A stretch of 45,000 nucleotides of DNA from Prorocentrum cordatum. Its lineage: Eukaryota; Sar; Dinophyceae; Prorocentrales; Prorocentraceae. The notes under the pieces are model-generated. The model worked only from the letters and a program-made list of their open reading frames with translations, had not been told where the DNA came from and made no database searches. Shown one piece after another: positions 37,106-45,000 of the stretch (its first letter is position 1; each line of letters opens with the position of its first letter). The stretch is taken from positions 85,001 through 130,000 of the forward strand of contig CAUYUJ010012113.1 of the NCBI GenBank assembly GCA_963575745.1. Direction: 5' to 3'. A program made the translations under genes and the position numbers.

Positions 37106-37383
37106 AAGGAGGAGGAGGAGGAGGAGGAGGAGGAGGAGGAGGAGGAGGAGGAGGAGGAGGAGGAGGAGGAGGAGGAGGAGGAGGAGGAGGATAGAGAGGA
37201 GGAGGAGGAGGAGAGGGAGGAGGAGGAGGAGGAGGAGAGGAGGAGGAGGAGGAGGAGGAGGAAGAGAGGGAGGAGGAGGAGGAGGATCGAGATCGGCAGA
37301 GAGCGGCCGGCTGCCCTGAGCGGCGCTCGGCGCTGGCGGAACCCCAGAGGAGGCGCGGCACCTCAAAGCATTCCTGCTCGTGG
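37106..37383. repeat. Right arm of the 1.5-kb inverted structure
   Basis: GGA tract (37106-37285) followed by GGATCGAGATCGGCAG ... CAAAGCATTCCTGCTCGTGG, the reverse complement of 35846-36016. This copy has about 35 extra bases (GGCGCTCGGCGCTGGCGG region), so the left copy lost them or this one gained them. Confidence 0.85.
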
Positions 37384-37589
37384 AGGAGAGGGAGGAGGAG
37401 TGGGAGGAGGAGGAGGAGAGGGAGGAGGAAAAGGGCGAGGAGGGGAGGAGGAGGAAGGCGAAGGCGAAGCCACACGCGCTCTGAGGGAGGGGGCGCCCTG
37501 CTGCCCGAAACCGAGGAGCGGCGCGCGGGACCACGCCGAAGGGGGGGCCGCCCGGCGGTGGCCGCAGGACCCTGGCGCGGTGCCGAAGG

Positions 37590-37755
37590 GTTGTTCGTCC
37601 CTCCTCCTCCCTCCTCCTCCCTTCTCCTCCCTCCTCCTCCCTCCTCTCCTCCCTCCTCCTCCTCCTCCTCCGTCCTCCTCCGTCCTCCTCCCTCCTCCCT
37701 CCTCCCTCCTCCTCTATCCTCCTCCCTCCTCCTCTATCCTCCTCCCTCCTCCCTG
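37590..37755. repeat. CCTCCCTCCT tract
   Basis: Pyrimidine tract of CCT and CCCT units with two CTATCCTCCTCC units. Confidence 0.9.
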
Positions 37756-37779
37756 TCCTCTCGGCGGCGAGCCAGCCCA

Positions 37780-38110
37780 GGGAGGGGGGGCTGTTTGGGA
37801 TTTGCGGGTGCGGGGTTCGCGGTGCTCTCTGCGGTTTCCGAACCTCGGGATGCGCTCCAACAGATGCGCGTCGCCGAGAGCGTTCCGAAAGGCCGCCGGA
37901 GACCCGAGCAATGACCCGAAAACCAAACTCGGCGGCGCGCCGAGGGGGGGAAAGAGAGGGTGCAGGCCTTGTAGAGGTGTTGGGGCTTCTCAGACTCCTT
38001 CGGGCCTTCTGAGAAGCTGCCTTCGCCGTCGGAGAAGGCCTGGAAATATTCGTCAGAAGGTGCGAGGGCTTCCGAGAAGCCCCGGCTTCTGAGAAGGCTT
38101 TCCCCCTCTC
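37780..38110 (-). repeat. Family D (copy 4) followed by CTTCTGAGAAGG block (copy 2)
   Basis: 37780-37905 is a minus-strand family D copy (GCGCATCTGTTGGAGCGC, ATCCCGAGGTTCGGAAACCG). 37985-38110 repeats the GCTTCCGAGAAGCCCC and CTTCTGAGAAGGC motifs found at 1245-1365. Confidence 0.6.
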
Positions 38111-38323
38111 TTCCCCGCTGGGCTCTCCGCTAATCGAGGGGGGCGGAGGATGATGAAGTGGAGGAGAAGACCAGAGCCCCGAGTTATCAGGGGGCGGTCA
38201 CGGATAACTCCTGATTCGGGCCTCCCGTTTCTGCGCGAGGTTGCATTAGATTGCACACAATTCGAGTGCTCCCGGATCGTTTCCCGGAACACATGTGGGG
38301 CTTTGATAGTTCGAGTTCCGAAG

Positions 38324-38545
38324 GAGGAGGAGGAGGAGGAGAAGGAGGAGGAGGAGGAGGAGGAGGAGGAGGGAGGTGAGGAGGATCTAAAGGTAGAAAT
38401 GGAACAAAAACCGTTATCCTTGCCTCGCTTTGACCTAATCGGGCCTCGTGGGATGCCCTCGTTGCCAATGCTGGGCTGGCCTCGGGAAATCGCTTTCAGA
38501 ACGCACCCAGGGAGAGGTCCGGGGTGCAGCGGTATCCGCACCGAT
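38324..38545 (+). repeat. GGA tract and family G repeat (copy 2)
   Basis: GGA tract at 38324-38374, then from about 38385 the blocks shared with 30205-30370, ending GGGAGAGGTC and GCAGCGGTATC. Confidence 0.6.
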
Positions 38546-38880
38546 CTGCCACCCTAAGCATGGGGATGCGGTGGAGGAGGAGGGGGATAGAGATGGGATG
38601 TGGGTTAGGGGGTGGGATGCAGATTCGGAGTTGTTCCGCTGATTTCGAATATGAGAGGGCTCGCTTTACTGCTCCGCCGCAATGTTGATCGTTTGTTCCT
38701 GCACGATGAAGAAAGCCATCGCAATAACGGAGGGTGCGTTGAATTGACGACGCTTCCATACGCACATGCGCGTAAACGAAAACACACCACTTGAAATGTA
38801 AGTTGTGTTCACGCGTAGTGTGAGTGGTATGTTCATTTGTACGTATATACGCAAGTACATGAACAGACACACGCTCACAA

Positions 38881-39440
38881 TCAAGGGCGTCTCGTGTATA
38901 TGAGTACACGACTGTATACGACCATCCATATATGTATGTGCAAGGTTGATCCTGCGTCTCGCGCACCTTGGTCTTTCAAGTTTCGCAGACAAAGCATAGT
39001 GTTTGTTTTTGTTTGTCCCTTTTCCCTTCCCCCTTCCACACTGCCTCTCTGTGCTCCCCCTCCCGTCTTCCCAATGCTCCACATCCGTCCTCTCATCGCT
39101 CCATCGTCCCTGCCGCCAGCCGCTAGAGACATACCCCCTAAATCGTTGTACGCCACTCCCTTCTCACTGTGTGAACTCATGCGATGTACATTGGTTCTTG
39201 GTTTGGTCAGGTGTACCCACGTGGTCCACGCCAGACCAGACCCCCTCCTTCCGCACCATTTCCATCCCTCATTCCCCAACACAAAGTCTGGGAAGTGCTC
39301 CAGATTTCGGAGTAGCCTTTGGGTCAGTCTCCGAGGCGTTTTGGATCCAATAATCTGGATAATCTTTGGGCCTTCGAATTTTTCCAAGCTGGACGAACTT
39401 GGCCCCCACGGAGTTTCTTCTTCTGAGCAGTCTTAGTAGT
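38881..39440 (-). CDS. Possible minus-strand coding segment (weak)
   Basis: The minus frame reads KFEGPKIIQIIGSKTPRRLT, then RLLRNLEHFPDFVLGNEGWK, then VHLTKPRTNVHRMSSHSEKG. Composition is not repetitive, but a plus-strand frame of similar length competes, no splice sites were fixed, and codon bias is weak. A second minus frame begins AQKKKLRGGQVRPAWKNSK. Function unknown. Confidence 0.2.
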
Positions 39441-39904
39441 AGGCTTATTCGTTTCCTCGTCTTCCCCGATACCCTTTTACGTTCCCTTTCTGAAGGACCC
39501 CCTATTGTATGCCTTCGGTCTCGCGGTCCGCCGAGGCAACGGATGGCGGCGAGGAGGAGGAGGATGAGGACAGAGGACGAGGGCGAGCAGGACCGCGAGG
39601 ACGACGAGTACGGGGAGAGCGATTGACCAACGGGCCTTCCTTAAGGGGGTGGGGGGCAGGGCTTTGGGGCGGCTGCATATTCCGAGTGTGCCCACCGAGG
39701 ATGCCGAGATTGGGGTGCCTCTCGTCGAAGGCGAGCGGCCACAAGCGCACGACGTAGCCCGGCCACGGCAGAGCTCGTCGCGGCCTCCCTCCCTCCCTCC
39801 TCGTTCTCCGCGGCAGGGCTGGCCCGCTGCGCCGCACCGCAGCGTGCAGCCCGCGGTTGGGCTCCGCGTGGTCGCAGAGCGCGGGCTTGCTCAGAGCCGA
39901 CAGG

Positions 39905-40110
39905 GAGAGGGAGGAGGAGGAGGAGGAGGAGGAGGAGGAGGAGGAGGAGGAGGAGGACGAGCAGGAGGAGGAGGAGGAGGAGGAGGCGGAGGAGGCGGAG
40001 GAGGCGGAGGAGGGGGAAGAGGAGGAGGAGGAGGAGGAGAAGGAGGAGGAAGAGGAGAAGGAGAAGGAGGCGGAGGAGGAGGAGGAGGGAGAGGAAGAGG
40101 AGGAGGAGCA
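39905..40110. repeat. GGA purine tract
   Basis: About 200 bases of GGA with GGC/GAA variants. No coding content is accepted. Confidence 0.92.
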
Positions 40111-40529
40111 GTAGCAGCAGGAGGAGGACGACGACGACGAGGACTGGTAGCAGCAGCAGGGGGAGCAGGAGGAGGGGGAGCGGGAAGGGGGTGAAGAGGA
40201 AAGGCAACGAAGAGAGAAGGAAGGACGAAAGAGGACAAATGTATGAGAAATGAGGCGATGGCAGTTGGGCGAGCCCAACACCTTGGTCACGAGTGCAGAG
40301 TGCGTTCAGCATTCAACAAGCTTTGTCATTGTCGTCGTCATCGTCATCGAGGCGGAGGAGGGATGCGGAGGCGGAGGCTGCTGAGTAGCGTGTAGCGGCC
40401 TCAGTGTAGGAGAAACGAGCCCAAGCACACCGCCCGCGGAGGCGGAAGACCCCCCACCTCATCGTTTGGGGCTTCACGACCTCTGCTGCCCATCGACTCG
40501 CGCTGGAGCCTGCAGTGCACACCTCTGGG

Positions 40530-40650
40530 TTCACCTCGATCTACCTCGAATCACCTCGATCTACCTCGCTCCACCTCGCTCCACCTCGACTTGCCTTGGA
40601 GCTTCCTCGATCCACCTCGACTTGCCTGGATCGGCCTCGACTTCTCTGGA
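40530..40650 (+). repeat. 10-bp CACCTCGATC minisatellite
   Basis: CACCTCGATCT, CACCTCGCTC and CACCTCGACTTGCC units recur at about 10- and 20-base spacing. Confidence 0.8.
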
Positions 40651-41154
40651 CGCCTCTCGGCCTACGGCCGGGAACTTTGGCTCAGCGTGTCGCGCCGCCG
40701 GCCCCGGCTAACCGCGCTCTTCGGAGCGACACGCCGAGCAGGCCCCAGTCCCCCAGTGCCCACGGGCCCGAGCTCTGCCCGGCCCCCCGCCCCGACGAGC
40801 GGGCCCACACGCTGTCCCCGGGGGCGGCAAAGATGGGGATGGCGATTCGGGAGGGGCGATTGCATGGCAGGGGCCATGACGTCTCCCCAGATGTCATGGT
40901 GCCTCTTCTTATCTAAAGGCTGCCGCCTCTGCCGCCGACCCCAGAGAAGGTCATGTACTTTTGTTTGTGTTGCTTCTGTGTGTTTGTTGACAGGCTTCTG
41001 CGCCTTCGTTTGTCAATATGATAAATCGGACGGGCCTCTACTGGGCCGTCTTGGCGGCTTCGTTTGGGGCCCGGAGCAGCAGAACCTCGTTCAATCTTTC
41101 AGTTTCATCAGATTCGGGCTCGTTCAATCATATTCAGTCATCCAACCTTCCGCC

Positions 41155-41445
41155 GTTGTCGTCCTCCTCCTCGTCCTTTTTCTCCTTTTCCTTTTCCTTC
41201 TCCTGCTCCTCCTCCTCCTCCTCGATCCTCCTCTCTCCATCTCATACTCCTCTTGCATCATCATCCTTCCTCTCCTCCTCCTCCTCCTTCCTTTCACCTC
41301 CTCCTCCTCCTCCTCCTCCTCTTCCTCCTCCTCCTCCCCCTCCTCCTCCTCCTCCTCCTCCTCCTCCTCCTCCTCCTCTGTCCTCCTGCTCCTCCTCCTT
41401 GTTCCCCTCCTCCTCCACCTCCTCCTCCTCCTCCACCTCTTCCTC
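41155..41445. repeat. CCT tract
   Basis: Nearly 300 bases of CCT with CTT and CCA variants. Confidence 0.92.
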
Positions 41446-42038
41446 CTCGTCTAGAACCTTCCATGGGAGAGGTGCTGTCTGCGCGTGGATTGACGTTACT
41501 GCGCGAGTGCCCTCTCCGGTGTTTTGCGCGCCACTGTGCGGCGTGCGGCTCAAGAGCGAGGGGGGCCGCGGCCCCGACCCCAAAGAATTCCTGGGAGCTT
41601 TGTTTTTTTTGTTTGCCTCGTGCTCCCTAGGACGAGGTGTTGGGTAATCGTGGATGTCGTTCCGCGCGGCCTCCGCGAAGTCTTTCGGGCTCCGCGGGGC
41701 GCGTGGGGCGTTCGTAGTCGTCGAGGGGTAGTTGGAGGCCTCCGGAGGTCGCCAAGGATCGTTCTTGGATCGGATGCCTTCGTCTCGAGGTCTATCGGTC
41801 CAGGGTCATTCAGGAGTTTTCTGTTGAATAAATACACTTCGCGCGCCGACGACACCCGAAGGGAAAAATACGCGGGCGTCGTCTGGCGGGACACTGAAAG
41901 GAGGCGCAAAAAGGAGCAGGAACAAAAGCAGGGGGAGGAGAGGGTGGAAGAGGAGCAGGAGAAGCAGCAAGAAGTGGTCGATAATGATGACGATGATGTC
42001 GATGATGATGATGATGATGGTGATCATGATGATGATGG

Positions 42039-42073
<35 letters not shown>

Positions 42074-42840
42074 GTGATCATGATGATGATGATGGTGATG
42101 ATGATGATGCTGATGATGATGATGCGTTGGCGAAGAGGAGGAGGAGGTGGACGAGGGAGGGAGGATGATGACGATGAGGATGCTGATGATGTGGGAGGGG
42201 GCGGGGCCACGTGCTCAGAGAGTGTCCTTGTTGTTGGAGAGAGAGACACGCGAAGAGGTTTCGCAACCACTTTTGTGCTTCACCGGTGGGTGGGTGGGTG
42301 GGTGGGGGCACAGGGTGGGTTCTACATTTTGGCCGTCATGGGGCTCTCTTGGGCTGTCTTGGGATGATTCGTGGACGTCTCGGAGGTCTCTTGGGGTCGT
42401 CTTGGACTGTCGATGACCCTCTCAAATTTTCGTTTGGTTTCTCGTGACGCCGTCCGGGGCTGACTTGGGGCATGTTGGGGTTCTTCAGGGCTGCGTTTGG
42501 GTTTTTTCGTGCCGTCTTCGGGCCGTCTTAGAAGGTCTCGAGTCAGCATGGCGCCTTCTTTGGCCGTTTTGGGGCCGTCTTCGACTCCTTTGGGGTCGTC
42601 CAAGGTCGAAAGTGTGAGAACTTGAAAATACGTCACAAACACATGCGACATCATTCACTTTGGTTTCTGAAGGGCCCTGTTGGATGTCCTCTTAGGAGCC
42701 TTGTTGCGCCGTCCTTGATGTCCCTTGGGCCTTGTTGAGTACGGCCTGGGCCGTCTTCAAGACATGTGCAGCCAGCTTTGCGGCCAGGTGGCTTGCGCGG
42801 TCCGTTTTGGACGGCGCAGTGGGCACCGTGGACGACGTGG
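41446..42840. other. Non-coding stretch: GAT array, G-run and TTGGGGYCGTCTTGG repeats
   Basis: 41975-42130 is a GAT trinucleotide array. 42285-42308 is a GGGTGGGTGGGTGGGTGGGGG run able to form a G-quadruplex. 42330-42740 holds degenerate units related to TTGGGGCCGTCTTGG. No gene is supported before the retroelement. Confidence 0.6.
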
Positions 42841-44590
42841 ACAAGTCCCAGAGATGCGTCGGGGCGCGCAGGGGGCCTTGGGGGAGGGGCGGCGTCGGGA
42901 GTCTGATGTCGGGTAAAACTTCGGGTACCTGGACTAAGCACCACCAGGTTTGCGCTAGAAACACCTTTTCCCTGGGGACCTGGACGCAGGCTCGCCTTAA
43001 GGATCACGGGCTTTCAGATGAGGACCTCTGCCAGCTTTGCCGTGCCGAGCGAGGAACTCTGTACCACAGGCGCTTCAGGTGCGAGGCTTTCCTGGAGGAC
43101 AGAGGTGTGCATCTCTCGGCGCAGTGCATGCAGGCCGCCCGCCATGCTCGTGACATGAATCAGGACTTGGAAAAGTTCGCAGCAGGTGTGCCACCCTATC
43201 CCAAAGAACTGATCCCGCAGGCCCGAGGTAGAGATAAATGTTCTATTTGTCGGTTCAACAAGCCAGCCTCAGGTAAACTCCAGGGCTTGATTTTCTCTGA
43301 TGGGTCCGCGGTCCACCCCACCTGCGAGTTCAGGAGACGTGCGGGGTGGAGCCTTGTACAGGTGAACTCCCAAGGGGAAATTCTGTGTGCTGCCTTCGGA
43401 CCCGTGCCCAGGGAGGTTGCGCCTAGCCAGCAGGCCAGGGATGGTGAGGACTATGCCTACAGGATGGCGGCTGAGCTTGTGGACCCGTTTGCCGATTTTG
43501 AGATTTGTACTGGCTGTTCTGGGACTCTCGGGTGCGTGTGGGATAGGGCCAAGAGTTGCTCGTCCCAGAATTCCAGGGCCCACCTCTGGAGTTTTGTTTG
43601 GCACGTGTTCGAGGACGGTCTTAAGGCCAGGAAGGTCCAAGGCCACGCCACTTCGGCTGATGTTCTCAATGGGGTGTGCAGTGACCTTGAGAGGCTCGGC
43701 AATAAGCATGCGGATAGGCTTGCCAGGCAAGGAGCAGGCATGCACCCCATGCCCGAGATTTTTGTTCAGGCCATCGACACCTGTCGTTCGGTCCAAGAAG
43801 AGATCGTGCGATGGGGAGCGATTCAAGATGTCATCATGGCCGATAGAGGTTGGGCTGACGCGCCTGGGTTCCCTGGGCCCGCCGATGCTGAGAAATCGGG
43901 GCGCGATTTCCCCAGCCGTGATAAGAAGGGCCGAATTCGATGCCAGGTCAGGGCTCTGCGTCAGCTTTCGGCCTCCTGGTGGCCTAGAGTTGATTTTCGC
44001 GTGCCGATCATCTCGGACACAGGGTCCGAGCACCCTGGCAGCCCTGAGCAGTTGTCTGAGCAATCCTTGCTGGCCCGCCTCCAGGGACACAACCATTGCA
44101 AAGTAAAGGTCTTCGTGGGGGACGGGAGTCGGGCGGCTGGGAGTGGGTGGGTGATGTCATGCATTCGCTGCGGTGGCTATGCGTGGGCTGGCGTGGCCTC
44201 GCTAGCCAATAAATGCCCTGAAATGCCCTGGATGTGCTGTGCCCCGCCCCCCCCCCCCCCCCTCCCCCCCCCCCCCCCCCCCCACCCCCACCCCACCCCA
44301 CTAAGGACCTCAGGCGACAGGGGGCGAGGTTTGCCAAAGGTGATCTTCCTAGTTGGGCTCGGCAGTACAAAGGTTGGTCGGTCACAGGCCACCGATCGCC
44401 TACCCCTCTGGATCTGGTTTCCCTGGTCCGTGCGTCGCACAAAGGGGTCCATCTTTCAGGGGGGGCGGAGCCTGAGGCATGTGATTTTGTTGATAGCCTG
44501 TGGGAGGAGAAGTGGACCCCTGGTCAGCTCCTCTCTAGATTTGGCTTGATTCTGCCAGCCGAGGCTGATCAAGGTATCGCGTCCTAAGCT
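42840..44590 (+). pseudogene. 3' part of a LINE-like retroelement: zinc knuckle, RNase H, zinc ribbon
   Basis: The plus frame reads GTWTKHHQVCARNTFSLG, then a C-x2-C-x8-H-x4-C knuckle (CQLCRAERGTLYHRRFRC, about 43029-43083), then an RNase H-like domain: FSDGSAV (first Asp, about 43295), MAAEL, TGCSGTLG, where a third Asp is expected but Gly is read, and HATSADVLNGVC with LERLGNKHADRLARQGA. A C-terminal CIRCGGYAW motif follows (about 44160). Poly-C runs (44247-44262 and 44264-44283) break the frame. It resumes as RRQGARFAKGDLPSWARQYK and ends at a stop at 44587. No RT is present upstream, so the copy is 5'-truncated, as LINE copies often are. Confidence 0.68.
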
Positions 44591-45000
44591 GCGTTTGCTG
44601 CTAGGGGCGGGTGGCGCTGACACCTGCTTCCACAGAGAACAGAACAGAACAGAATCCTGACGGACTCATGCTCCTGATCCTCGACCTCCTCCTGCTCCTC
44701 CTGGCCCTCCTTCTCTTGCTCCTCTTCCTCTTGCGCCGCCGCCGGCCGCCCAGCCATGTGGGCCCCATGCCGGGGGCCGCCGGGCTCCGCCTCAGGCCGC
44801 CTCCTTGCGGCCTCCCGTCACGCGGGGCCTGACGCAACGCAGGCGCGACGGCGGCGGCGTCGTCGCCGGCGACCCGGCGACGACGACGCCGCCGCCGACG
44901 ACGACGACGACGACCATCTTGCGAACATCGGATGTAACGAGCAACTGCGGGCTGCATGCGTTTTCCCCTCTCCCTTGCACCCGCCCGCGCAGTCAGTGAA
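44591..45000. other. Retroelement 3' flank and GC-rich sequence
   Basis: An ACAGA-repeat tail (CAGAGAACAGAACAGAACAG, 44633-44652) lies 45 bases after the stop and may be the 3' end of the element. The rest is CTC-rich then CGACGACG/GCCGCC-rich with a hairpin (CGTCGTCGCCGG facing CCGGCGACGACG-like sequence) near 44860-44890. Confidence 0.45.

Noticed and set aside
36945-38092. Long Glu/Arg frames over 37.1-37.5 kb
   Set aside because: They follow the GGA tract and the inverted-repeat arm. No non-repeat coding sequence remains.
39857-40290. Glu- or Ser-rich frames of up to 262 codons over the GGA tract
   Set aside because: They are pure triplet-repeat translation, open in all purine/pyrimidine frames.
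40670-40685. TTTGGCTCAG resembling the end of the dinoflagellate spliced leader
   Set aside because: Only a partial match; the diagnostic upstream CCGTAGCCATT part is absent.
41984-42367. Met/Asp/Ile-rich frames over the GAT array
   Set aside because: Simple repeat translation with no independent support.

Overview
The window looks like nuclear DNA of a dinoflagellate. Four things point that way: (1) two GC-rich non-LTR retrotransposon relics of the type abundant in dinoflagellate genomes; (2) multi-exon genes on one strand whose splice junctions mix GT-AG with GC-AG introns; (3) a transposase-like gene with DxMH and PKxH...ER blocks that I associate with dinoflagellate multigene families; (4) a very heavy load of simple repeats, palindromes and short inverted-repeat elements. 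No prokaryotic signals, rRNA, tRNA, CRISPR or spliced-leader sequence were recognised. The species cannot be fixed from the sequence. Layout. 1-2.5 kb is satellite-like and unassigned. 4.0-6.7 kb holds a minus-strand gene of unknown function peppered with a 12-bp palindrome, with a single-pass membrane ORF beside it. 7-10.8 kb is mostly repeats with two weak exons. 10.8-14.7 kb carries fragments of an unidentified minus-strand gene and a near-perfect 52-bp inverted repeat. 16.27-24.29 kb is the best gene region: a run of minus-strand exons, most with splice junctions that keep phase, encoding one or two unknown proteins. 24.9-27.6 kb holds a minus-strand transposase-like gene. 27.7-31.9 kb is a bed of palindromes, microsatellites and short inverted-repeat elements. 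32.2-35.85 kb is a minus-strand reverse-transcriptase retroelement broken by small insertions. 35.8-38.5 kb is a repeat complex with a 1.5-kb inverted structure. 38.5-42.7 kb is low-complexity DNA. 42.8-44.6 kb is the 3' end of a second, plus-strand retroelement with a zinc knuckle and a decayed RNase H. The most unusual signal is a pair of introns in the 16-24 kb gene, 225 and 226 bp long, sharing a GC donor, a purine-rich lead, the same hairpin and a purine-rich tail. Further copies of the hairpin sit beside purine/pyrimidine tracts elsewhere, as expected of an intron-generating mobile element (introner). The retroelement at 32-36 kb independently records two short insertions with target duplications, so small elements appear to be active in this genome. 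All gene models are read by eye; exon limits are given to the base only where splice phase agrees on both sides.
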